Shown: piece by piece, positions 49,001-59,448 of the stretch
How positions within the stretch are numbered: the first letter of the stretch is position 1
How the letters are laid out: every line of letters starts with the position of its first letter
Assembly: GCA_016802295.1 (NCBI GenBank)
Contig: JAESIW010000180.1
Location: 3,062,102 to 3,126,101 of the forward strand
Direction of reading: 5' to 3'
Origin: Brachionus rotundiformis
Lineage: Eukaryota; Rotifera; Eurotatoria; Ploima; Brachionidae
Length of the DNA stretch: 64,000 nt
Position numbers and translations under genes: made by a program
Notes under the pieces: model-generated
What the model was told of the DNA's origin: nothing
The model's input: only the letters and a program-made list of their open reading frames with translations
Database searches by the model: none

Positions 49001-49268
49001 TAAGTGGCTTGTGTTTAATGCATTTATCATATCTAGGAATTTTAGCAAAAAGATTTTTGATCCTTGGATCCCATTCATTCAATTTATTAATTCTGCATTT
49101 ATTATCGTGAAATATTGGTTGCTGATATGTGACACGGGTATAGCTACGTTTGACTCTAAAGTCTTTTAGAACAAATACAGAGTATAAAAAAGAAATTATC
49201 AATAATAGATAAATAATTTTTGACTTTTTTATATTGCGTAAAAAAGGCTGAATTAATTTCAATGTCAT
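46097..49268 (-). CDS. DUF229 (alkaline-phosphatase/sulfatase-fold) membrane protein
   Basis: Exons 49268-48418, 47640-47084 and 46680-46097 join in one frame (introns 777 and 403 nt), about 663 aa. A signal-anchor helix at about 17-36 (KIIYLLLIISFLYSVFVL) implies a luminal or extracellular domain. DUF229 features: VNVMIFVLDAVSLSSMKRALPKT near residue 190, VGENTFQNLVPML, YLTYFSEEW, then FIFMGDHGHR (metal-binding Asp-His), KMEEKLPMFTMLLP and LTTWWDIYETLTHIL. The last exon is the family's less conserved C-terminal domain with several Cys. The fold is that of sulfatases, but the classical CxPxR nucleophile motif is not seen, and the family's substrate is not established. Both introns are long for this window. 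Confidence 0.88.
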
Positions 49269-51937
49269 GATTAAATTCTAAAAAGTATAAATTTTTACTT
49301 TTTCATAATTATTATCTAAATTAAAAATTTTGTTTATTTTTAAATTTAATAATTCTAATCAAAATTCTGAAAAGAAAACTTTAGGATAATGAAATGCATA
49401 ATTTACTCTTTAAAACGTTAAAGAAAAATTTATTTTAAAAAAAAAACTGGAAAAAAATTACGGTAATAATTTAGGTTTTTTTTTCCGATCTAAATCATAA
49501 TTATTATTAATTATATAAAAATAATGATTTCAAATTTTTAGGAATCTTGAAGTATCCTGGGTAACGAGATTTTATATTATTTGCAATATAGGCCTTATTT
49601 TCGAAGTGAATATTATTTGTAAAGCACATCTATCATTTTTTTGATTTAAGCTTTTATGTCTTTCTAACTTTTACTCATGGAAAATTTTTCGAAAATATTT
49701 GCCACAAATATTTGACAATTATTTGATATTTTGTAAAATTCTTGCAGATAAATAGCTAAATACAACAAATAAAATATTTTAAATAAAATTGTTGAGTTTT
49801 TCGAAAGAAATTTTGAAAATTTAATTTTTTTTCTCTTTTAAATAAAAATTTTTAATCAATAAATTTTGGAATTCTTTCGTGTTGAGAATTAAACTTTATT
49901 TTTTTCATTAAAAAAAATTAAATTATTTTGGGAAAAATAATTTGTTGTCTAAACTTTAAACCAAATAAAACAATTATTTCTCAATTTGATTGGAATTAAT
50001 ATTCTCTGAGCTTAGAAATCGAATCCAAAAAACTAACCGTATTTCAAACCTCGTAGAAATTATCGAAATTTTAGGATTTTCTTAACTTTGCATTAACAAT
50101 AATTATACTTTAATTAGAGCTTATCGGAATTATTTCAATTAAATTTAATTGACTTAAATTATCACTGTATTCTAAAAGAATAATATTTATCATTACAATT
50201 TTTTGATAGATATGCATGAATATGCAGGTTTTTGGTTTAAATCTGTACAACAAAAAAAATTAGCAAGATTTTAAAATTCCTTTCAAGATATTCTTAATTT
50301 AATTTATTTAAGTATTTAAGTTTTTTTTGAAAATATTTTGTAATAACGAAAGGATCAGGAAAGACCAACAACGATTGTGATAGAAAATCTCTTTTAAGTA
50401 TTTTTCTAATTTCAAAAAAAACTTTTATATGAAAGAAATTAATTTTAAAGAATTAGTATGAAAGAGCTTGAAAGAGATTTAGAAGATGAAAATATTAAAT
50501 TTACTTAAAAACTTTTAATCGATATTCGAAGAAATATGAATTTATTATTTTCATATTTTTTAAAATTAAAATAAAATATTGCTTTCTGAGGTTTTTACAA
50601 AATTAAAAAAATATCATCTAAATATTAATCAGAAAGCTATTTTAAACAGCTTTTCATTATTTGGATCATAATTTTTTAATTCCTAATGATATGTCTAATA
50701 ATCTAACTCAATTTAGACTTTTTTGTCATTTACTCTTCTTTTTATAATATCATAAATATTTAATTTGAAATGTCTTTGTGATTTTATCGTCTAAATTAAC
50801 TGAGAAAAAATTATAATGGTTTTTAAATTTAACGTTTGAAAATTATCAACAAATATTTTATTATTCTATTTTAGCAATAGTCTTAACCAAATCTAGTTAC
50901 AAAAAACTTAAAAATTCAAGAGAATTCCATATATTAAAAGATGCGATTGCATATAAAATAAATATCATATTTATTTTAATATAATATATAGTATAAGAAA
51001 ACTAAACTGTTATCAATTAAATTACAATTTTTTTCTTTTATTCTTTTAGCTTGCATCATCTTGACAAGAACTTGAATTATTTAAATTAACTAATTTTAAG
51101 ACAATATGGTTTATAATTTTTTATTTTATCTAAATTTACCTATAGCTAAATTGAAATGCTGTTGATTGAAAACTTCACTTTCTCTCTATTCTTCCGTAAA
51201 ATATGTAAAGATAAATTTTTAAAATGGAATTAAATTTTACTAATTATTTTTTAAAATACAAAAATTTCATATTTATAAGAAATTAAAAATATTTTTTACG
51301 AATTATTTGATTCTTTTCTAAAAATATTTGTCAAATATTTGTAAAACTAAAGATTGTTCAAAATTTGAAAAATTGTTTTTTTCAAATTCATGTTTAATTA
51401 AACTAAAAGGTATTTTAGAAAAAATAATTTAAGTTTACAACATAAAAAAAAAAATTTTTGTTATTTATTGTTGGGATCATTTATCTCTCTTATTTACCGA
51501 AAAGTATCAACCTATATTGATGCCATGAATAAAAACGGTTATAGCGTTTTATTGTTACTTTTAATGAGTTATCTTTTTTGAGTCCTTAAAATCCAGATTG
51601 CCTTAAAATCATATGATGTCCTATATTAAAACAAAATTAATTATATGATGCAAAATGCATTTACATTTCCAAGTATTTGAAAAAGTTTTGCTTAGACTGT
51701 TAGTTTATAAAACTCAAAGCTTATGTTCTTATATATTTATTAAAAAAATACACAAATTTTGTATTTAATTAAATAATTGGTCTTAAATTAAGGCTCAAGA
51801 AATAAAGCTTTATGCATTTTGGAACTTTAATCATTCCATGTTTTATTTGATACAGTATAAAGGAAATTCTTGAAAAAGATCTAGACATTTTTATTTTTAA
51901 CAAACTGAAGTGGACAAATCAAAGGAAAAGTATTATA
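49269..51937. other. Intergenic with a duplicated DUF229 intron fragment
   Basis: AT-rich; no gene. A stretch at about 51174-51360 is a diverged direct copy of 47601-47775 (see the repeat entry). Confidence 0.6.
51174..51360. repeat. Diverged direct copy of DUF229 exon 2/intron 1 border
   Basis: Matches 47601-47775 almost continuously, from CTCTCT..ATTCTTCCG.AAAATATGTAA through TTAAATTTTACTAATTATTTTT to AAAATATTTGTCAAATATTTGTAAAA. Copy A spans the splice acceptor of exon 2; this copy has lost the coding frame. It may be the remnant of a tandem duplicate of the gene. Confidence 0.7.
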
Positions 51938-52143
51938 CCGTAAACCCTTGCAAACAAGTGCCCCCAAAATAATGTTTTTATTGAAGAATTTAAGCACTTA
52001 GATGACATAAAATTTTCTTCAAATTAAATATTTATAATATATAAGATAGATTTCCAATGAAGCAACATAGAAAGAACTAAACCACTTTTGATTAGCTTTA
52101 AAAAGTGGGTCTTCGGGGCGCACTCATTTGCAAGGGAATACGG
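51938..52143. mobile_element. 206-bp MITE with CCGTAAACC-type ends
   Basis: Left end CCGTAAACCCTTGCAAACAA and right end complement CCGTATTCCCTTGCAAATGA form imperfect TIRs continuing into AGTGCnCCCC, flanked by TA (51936-51937, 52144-52145). The outermost CCGTAAACC is the same as that of the pogo element at 24.5-27.2 kb, suggesting possible cross-mobilisation. Confidence 0.75.
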
Positions 52144-53463
52144 TAATATGATAGCGGAAGTTATATGAATTTATTTTAAATTGATTACTGATAATTTTTT
52201 ACTTTTTAATGAAATAAAAAATCAACTCATTAAGAATGCTTAATAGAGCCCCCTTACTACATCGTTATTTTAAACAAAAAAATTTATTTGATAATGAATA
52301 ATTATTTAAACGATCATTTTATATTAAAAAATATTTTGCAAATTTTTGTAAAATTAAAGATCACATTTTTTGTTTCTCAATTTAAATAGACTAGTAGAAA
52401 TATACATTAAATAGAAATAATTTAGTAGCTATTTTAAAAAATATTAAGTTCATAATAGATAAAAATAATTATGTTTTATTTATAAATTTAAATATTAGTG
52501 CTTATTTTAACTTTTTTAGAAAAAAAAATAGTTCGTTTTCAAGCTTATTTTGATTGCCAACCTGATAAGATTAAAAAGCAGCGAAAATCTGCTAAAGGAA
52601 AGAAACATATACTTAGGTAAATATTTTTGGTGAATCGTCAGGAAAAACAGTTTTTTTAGAAATTAAAAATTTATTATACAGAGATGATATGATCCCAATA
52701 TTTTATCAAAAAATTATGTAAAACTTTTACATAATTTTTTTCGGTATGATACTGTAAATTAACGTAAAATTCGAAAAGTGAAAAAGAGGTATTTTACGAA
52801 AAATCACGCAAATTATCAGGATTTTACGTTAATTTACGTAAAATGTGGTAAAATTTGGTTAGTTAATTTACGGTATTTTACGTAATTGAGGGTAAAATAC
52901 TCACTGTATTATACTTTAAGCTTAAACATTTCAAAAATGTTATTATTTATCAAATAGACATTGAATAAAAGTCATGTGGACAAATTTTACCCAAAAAATA
53001 TTCTTCGTAAGATTAAAAATCTATTAGTTCATCAAATTAATGCAAAGATTGGATTTGTCTATTTCAAATAAATACACAGAATAATAGCTCAGGAAACTTT
53101 TGCCCCTTCAGAATTACCATCTTAATTTAACGTATATTTATTTTTTTTAATCGTTATTCATTAAAATTAATTGTTCATTTTTTTATATTCTTCTTAAATT
53201 AAATTTTTTTCTAATAAAATTAACCAAACAATGTTAAAATAGCAACTTTATCAAGAAATAATACTATTTAGAATTATTAAAAACAAAATAACTTGAAATT
53301 TATTTTAAATTAGTTTTATTATCAAATTATAAGAATGAAGATAAAGATATCAAATTTGAATATAAAAAACTAAAGCTATACAATTACTGATAATTTTAAA
53401 TATAATTTTTAAAAATTTACTGTACACTCCTATAATACCATTGTTCTTTTCATGTGATAGGAA
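52144..53463. other. Intergenic, no gene seen apart from a MITE
   Basis: Apart from the family A MITE at 52679-52906, this stretch is AT-rich without coding signals. A GTGATAG acceptor at about 53460 suggests that the phosphotransferase gene has a 5'UTR intron here. Confidence 0.5.
52679..52906. mobile_element. CAGT-ended MITE, family A copy 2
   Basis: Starts CAGAGATGATATGATCCCAA and ends GGGTAAAATACTCACTG with TA on each side (52677-52678, 52907-52908). The stretch GTGGTAAAATTTGGTTA...TTTACGGTATTTTACGTAAT is shared with copy 1 at 20094-20288. The terminal repeats are more decayed than in copy 1. Confidence 0.75.
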
Positions 53464-56400
53464 ATGCTTAGAAAATTTATTATCAAAATAAATGAATATA
53501 AATCTTTATTCTCAATAATTTTTATCAAAATAATTTTATTATGTTTTGTATTTGATATTAATTACAAATACAAAAAATTCATAGAACTTAATAGCTTTTT
53601 GTTTCAAAACCTTGAATTGGAGCTCAAAGCCGGATCAGACGCATTTATAATCAACAATCCAAATGACATTACCAAAATATTAAGTAAAGCGTCATTTAAA
53701 ATCAAAGCCTTCCAATTTACTGCATTTGGTGATCACTTCCAGGAACCGATCGCTCGGCTAATTTTGAAGTTTTTTTTTCGAATAAACGAAACAGGTTATG
53801 TTGATCCACAACAGAAGCATAAGATCAACTTCATATATAACCCATATGAAATAGCTAATATGATAACTTTATTTTCTATAATAATTTGTATTCCAAGTAT
53901 AGTTTTTCTGGCTTCAAATAATTGGAAGAAAAGACTGTTTGTATGTGTTGCATTTCAAATAAAAAATATATCGGACTATGTTGACGGTCCAATTATCCGC
54001 AATTTTCCATCTCGTGCTTTCAATGGATCATTTAGATTTGGAAGATTTTTGGACGGCTTGGCTAGTGCGATTCCAATTACATTTTTTCTGATTGGATCTT
54101 TTATTTATATTTTTAGATCATTGAAGTTGAATTTTTTTGTGTTAAATAATCAAGAATATAATGAGCTTAATCTTTTTTACAAGCTTTGGTACAAAGTATC
54201 CAATTATGTTTTAAAAGCATTTAAATTTTCCAATATAAATTCTTACTCGACATTACCAAAGTGTGACAATCAACTAACGAGAAAAAACTTAAATATAAAA
54301 CTACTCAAAGAAGTTTATTTTAAAATTACTTTATTTTTAATTTATTTCATTTTATCTGGCATTCAATGGAATTGGAGTCTAGATAAATATAGAGATATAT
54401 TCACCAAAGAAATGGTAACTAAAGTAAGTAAACTGGTTTTAGGTATTTGTTTTAACTTTAAAATTCTTATGGTTTTGCCAATATAGTACAACAGGACAGA
54501 ACAAACCATTGAAAAAATTTGTAACTATTTTTCAAATTGTTAAAAATTGGCACTGTAAGTACAGCGTGGTGCGACATGATGCAACATACAAAGTTGTCTC
54601 AACTGACAGTCTGACAATAGTATGCAAAAAATCTGCAAAATGCACTTTGCTCAAAAAATATATAATTTAATTTCAATTAAATTAATTTTGTTTAATTGCA
54701 CCATGCTGCATTTACAGTGCCATTTTTTAAACTGTTTGAAAAATAGTCTTTAATGGTTTGTACTGTTCTGCTGTAACAAATTTCACATACCAATTGTAAA
54801 AATCTTAACTATTTGTAAAAACTAAAGAGTGTAAAAAAAAGAATGTTGAAAAGTTTGATAATTATAAAAATGTTTTTAAATTAATTAAATTATATACTAA
54901 ATAGTCTTTAATAATTAAAAGAATATTAAAATCTATGTAAACGATGTCTCAAGGAGTTATGTGTAAATGGAGTGGCTAAATATGAAAAACTACTATATCT
55001 TATTCATTTTAAAAGATATTTTTTACCTTTTCTTATAAAATATGTAAATATGAAGAACTCGATGAAAGGAATCGAATTTCTGTGTGATTTTAACATAAAA
55101 ATAAGAAAAAATGTTTAGCATTTTTTTCCTCTTAAAATTACGTCAAATGATGTGAAAAAGTCTCGAATTAGTAATTCGGAAAAAACGACTTTAAAGGTCC
55201 TTAGTATAATTTAAGGTATAGCCTATTTCGACTAATCGATTCAGCACTTGTTTAAGTATATATGGCCCATATATACTTAAACAAGTGCCCAGTGGGAATA
55301 TTTTATGATTAATGAAATGGGCTTAATATTAGGCTTTAAAGGATTAAACAAATTCAGCCCCATTAGTCATAAAAATCACCCAATTACTCTAATAATTATT
55401 CAATTTCGGGGGAATAGTGTGTCACCGCACACTCAAGTATGTCCAACACACATTCAATTCCCGATGAGCACACAACTTGAAAAACACACACACAAATCAA
55501 ATCTTCCATTTTTGAAAATATTTACAAGAACAATATTGGTTATTCATGCTTACAAATTAATTTTCATAATAATTAATCAATTTAGTCTCAACTGTTTTAA
55601 ATTCATTAATTTTTAAAAAATATTTTTAATAAATTTGCTAGTTTTGACATAGCTGTAGTAATCTAAATATTTTAATATGCTAAGCTTTCTTCTATTAGTA
55701 AAATTGGGTTTTATTGACTGATTAAATGACTCATTAGGGCTATTGGTACAAGCATAGCCACGGAGCGACTTAACAACACATTAGATGTGTGTTTTCCAAG
55801 TTGTGTGCTCATCAGGAATTGAATGTGTGGTGGTTAGGGACACCCCAATTTTAGATTTAGTCAGGTTAATCGCTTTGGGCCTCACACAATTACTGGCAGA
55901 GGTTAAGGGGTGGCTAAAACTATTGGCGGAAATTGGGTGAATATTTTTTGAGTTGAACAACTATATGGTTGAGAAATATGCAACAAAAAATACGGCACCC
56001 AGTAAGACTTGATGGGAAGTCATTTTTAAGCAAGCTCTTATTGTTTTATAGATGCACCATTACTGATTTAATGGGTTAATTTAAAGGGTTTTTAATCTAT
56101 TTAATCAATTGTTATTCATTTGTTATCTGAATATTTTAAATTAGTTGAATTTTCTATTCGCAAGATATGATATTAAGAATAAGGATGCCGTATATTTTTG
56201 AGAAAATTTCAAAAACCACATTTAAGTTCTTTTTTTTAAATATCTTTTAATTTACAAGTCGTAAAATGGCTCATTTTAATCAGTTTTTATTGCTCTCTAT
56301 TTATATTTATTGCATTTTAATCAAATTTTGAACATTTTTTTTCTAATTTATTAAAAAGATTAAAGCTCGTCATTTTAAATTTTATTATTTAATTTTATTT

Positions 56401-57316
56401 ATTAATAATATTCGATAACTTGGAAAGAAAATGTTTAACAAAATGATAATCATATTTGAGAATGTTCTATAATCAATTTAAACTGAACTATAAAAAATTT
56501 TAAAAAAATTCTTCATGTATTAATTTTACTAATAAAATTAATAAAAGACAAATTAAATTAGGGTCAATTAATTATCCAAATAGATCACTTTATTTATTTG
56601 AATGAAAGAAATGTATAATAAGAATTTTTTCTTAATCAATTTATTTTTACTTTAAGAATTTTTCATTAGTTCTACAATAAAACATTATTTCATAATTTGT
56701 TAGTTCAATTAAATTTTTGATTCAAAAATTTTATTACATAATAATAAAACATTTGTCAAATTTCTGAATTATTCTTTTAAGGATTATCATAGAGAGATAA
56801 AAATTATGACAAATGCTAATTTTGTCGACTTGATGATGGTACGGTACACGAGTGGTCTTTTTATAGAAGATGTTTACTGTCTCATCATTTGTTTTAATAA
56901 AGATTGGGTAAGCATTATTTATTTATTTCATTAAATAATTAATTTTTAAAATATTTTTTAAAAGAAATTTATAAAATTTGGTTCAGTTGTTTTATTAGCA
57001 TTTTTAATAGCTAAAATTTTGTTCTCGTTAATTTTATTAACATGATTTTATAATAGAACTTTTTAATAAATATTTAACTGTCTCAAATTTTTAAATATCA
57101 TTTCAGGAAACGATTTTTAATCTAAAGATAATCACCTCCAGTCGTCAAGCAATAAATCATTTACCGATAAGATACAAATTGTCTTATTCGAAATCAAACA
57201 CCAACACCACTAGCTGGGCAACATTTGCCTACACGAGCTATAAAATTTTCTCTACACACTCTTCGATCACATTGACTCAGATTTCTGTACAGATTTTATC
57301 ATCCTTAATTACTTGA
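53464..57316 (+). CDS. CDP-alcohol phosphotransferase-family membrane protein (CPES-like candidate)
   Basis: Exons 53464-54423, 56782-56907 and 57107-57316, all phase 0, give 431 aa; the first intron is 2358 nt and holds repeats. Donors GTAAGT and GTAAGC and acceptors TTTTAAG and TTTCAG are good. N-terminal helix at about 14-32, further helices at about 137-156, 202-218 and 278-292. The family's catalytic signature is visible as DYVDGPIIR (D171, D174, G175, R179) and FGRFLDGLAS (G193, D197), preceded by NPYEIANMITLFSI. Compared with D(x)2DG(x)2AR(x)8G(x)3D(x)3D, Ala is Ile, the spacer is 13 not 8, and the last Asp is Ser201. Relatives join CDP-alcohols to lipids; invertebrate ceramide phosphoethanolamine synthases are one branch, a tentative match. 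The joins to the last two exons rest on splice phase only. Confidence 0.7.
54489..54773. mobile_element. 285-bp MITE in intron 1 of the phosphotransferase gene
   Basis: Ends CAACAGGACAGAACAAACCATT and, inverted, CAGCAGAACAGTACAAACCATT, flanked by TA (54487-54488, 54774-54775). The inverted similarity runs about 90 nt and includes AAAAATTGGCACTGTAAGTACAGCnTGGTGC. Only a short centre separates the arms. Tc1/mariner-type by TA target. Confidence 0.8.
55244..55288. repeat. Perfect 45-nt palindrome
   Basis: 22-nt arms (55244-55265 and 55267-55288, beginning GCACTTGTTTAAGTATATAT) around a single C. It lies at the left edge of the repeat at 55.29-56.06 kb, inside the phosphotransferase intron. No mismatches. 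Confidence 0.9.
55290..56060. repeat. Composite foldback/dispersed repeat
   Basis: Inverted arms at about 55445-55492 and 55786-55832 (CACACATTCAATTCCnGATGAGCACACAACTTG...). Outer CACCCAATT and AATTGGGTG words are also inverted. Parts at 55320-55375 and 55975-56015 recur at 23.04-23.19 kb, so this is a dispersed family. An ORF at 55305-55616 is a by-product. Confidence 0.65.
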
Positions 57317-57652
57317 GTAATATTAAATACCTAATTGATTATATCAATATATTTTGAAATGCTAAATGTATCTAATTGATTGAGTAGTCTAATTAAATTC
57401 GGATACATAAAAATTCCTGCTTTAGATAGAAGTGTCTAATTGTCTGACCAATAAGAAAATAAAAATTATCTCTTGGCACAGTACTAATTATACTATTAGT
57501 TCTAAGAACCAATTAGAAATAAAACTAATACTCTAAGACTTATTAAACAAGATCTAAATAGCAATTAAGAGGAAAAAAATTTATTATAAATTTGATCTGT
57601 GAACAAAAAATTAGTCATATATCTGAATTTAATAATTAACCAAAAAATTAAA

Positions 57653-59408
57653 ATGTCAATTTCTACCAACGCAAGCAATCAATGGTACAAACCAGAATAC
57701 AGCTTCTTAAAAAGAGGTAAATAGTTTAATTTCAAATTTTGTTTTTCCGGTATCATTCTTCAAAAACTAAGCTCAATTAATATTCTTTGCGCTAATTGCG
57801 CCTTAAAACCAAAAAAAAACATAAACAGATAATAATCGATCAGTTATGCTTAAGATATCAATGGATGCGCGATGCATACTTGAATTTCAAACAAAAGAAG
57901 TACACGGTCTAAACACTGGAATAAGCTAATATAAACAAGTTAAAATTTCAAAAATAATAGATAAGTTAGTTAATTTTTGATTAATCTAAGTAATTTTATA
58001 TCCGGTGTATTTTCAGTCAGTCAAATAAGAACCGAGAGAAAATTTTAAACAGACATTATTTTTGTGTTTACATTAGAACTTATGATCAAAGCATCGCCTA
58101 AACAAATTGGTATTTTTTTTCTAGCTATTTAAGGTATATGTCGAGCGTAATTAGAGTTATTTGATTTTTTGATACAATTAAAATCTTAAAATTATCAATA
58201 ATTAATATTAAGTATTTTGAGCTTTTAATTTGAGTTGATATTAGAAATTTTAATTTGGATTTTGAATTTTAATTTTTTCTTTAATTCAAGTGTCACAAAA
58301 AACATGCGAAATTGAAGGAAATAAAATGAGTGCAGTAAACAGTGATAGTTTGGCAAAAAAAGGTTGTGTCCAATTGTGGCAATTTTTGCTACAGCTATTG
58401 ACCAACAAGGGGAACGAGTCAATCATTGAATGGACCAAAAAGAGCTCGGCAGAATTTAAGCTTTTGGATCCAGAAGAGGTAGCTAGATTGTGGGGTATTC
58501 AGAAAAATCGACCGACCATGAACTATGACAAATTGAGCAGATCGCTAAGATACTACTATGAAAAAGGTATAATGCAGAAGGTGTCTGGAGAGCGATATGT
58601 TTACAAGTTTATCAATTTCGAGGAACTTTGTCTACATAATGTAGCCGTATTCAAAGTTGAAGATAGTGAAGAAAAAAACAAGTCCAAAAAGAATACTGAG
58701 CTAAAAAAGGCTAAATTGAAGACAGTTGGTGGAAAGCAGGTATCTGGTACAAACAGGTACTCTCCATATTCTAGACAAGCATATAACTTACCACAAATAA
58801 CCATTAATAATCTCAACTACGAAATAAATTCTAGTAATTATTTTTTAACCAATCCGAGTTTATGTGAAAATAATATCTACAATACAAATCTTTATAATTA
58901 TAAACTTAATTATCCATTGGCTGGTAATGAAACCAGTTTTGTTAATTTTGATCAGGGTAACTGCGAATCCTTCTGTCCCAAAAGTCCGCAGTCACCAAAA
59001 AATAGTAGTGAAGGTCAAAATATTACTTCAACGCCCAATTACTACAATTACTACAAACATCAGTATCCATACACCAATGTTTATGGTTATAACTCACTCT
59101 ACAATTTATACAACAACTCGAATTACTCACAAAAAAATGAGACAAGCAGTATGTCGAATTATGCGGAAAGTTATTATGATTATGACGCAAATGGGTCAAT
59201 TAACTACGAAAATAATTATGGTTTTACTAAAGATTCTGGTATTTATGAGAATTATGGATATTATACAGGCTATGAGCCAAATACCAACAATATATCTACA
59301 CCTACTTCGTTATCACCTTCTTCTGTATCTTCAAGTAATTGTTCCGTGTCCAATATCTACACGTATAAAAACGAAGATAATAAATCTCCAAGCAGTTTTT
59401 ATTTTTAG
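57653..59408 (+). CDS. ETS-domain transcription factor, PEA3 (ETV1/4/5)-like DNA-binding domain
   Basis: Exons 57653-57716 and 58291-59408 (574-nt intron) give 393 aa; exon 1 reads MSISTNASNQWYKPEYSFLKR, splitting a Val codon. If only exon 2 were used, the first ATG would be 58326. ETS domain at about 48-131: VQLWQFLLQLLTN, EFKLLDPEEVARLWGIQKNRP, MNYDKLSRSLRYYYEKGIMQKVSGERYVYKF, including the two DNA-contacting Arg of helix 3 (SRSLRYY). RLWGIQKNRP and EKGIMQKV.GERYVYKF are hallmarks of the PEA3 group. In vertebrate PEA3 proteins the domain is C-terminal; here it is near the N-terminus, as in ERF/ETV3. The remaining 260 residues are Asn/Tyr/Ser-rich, a possible low-complexity activation region. 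The 5' end could include further exons. Confidence 0.92.
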
Positions 59409-59448
59409 CTTTTTAAAACAATTTATTTTTTATTTAGTTTATTATTAA

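Noticed and set aside
55305..55616. 103-aa ORF
   Set aside because: Lies wholly within the foldback/dispersed repeat.
58864..59448. 194-aa overlapping frame in the ETS gene
   Set aside because: Out-of-frame shadow of the Asn/Tyr-rich tail of the ETS protein.
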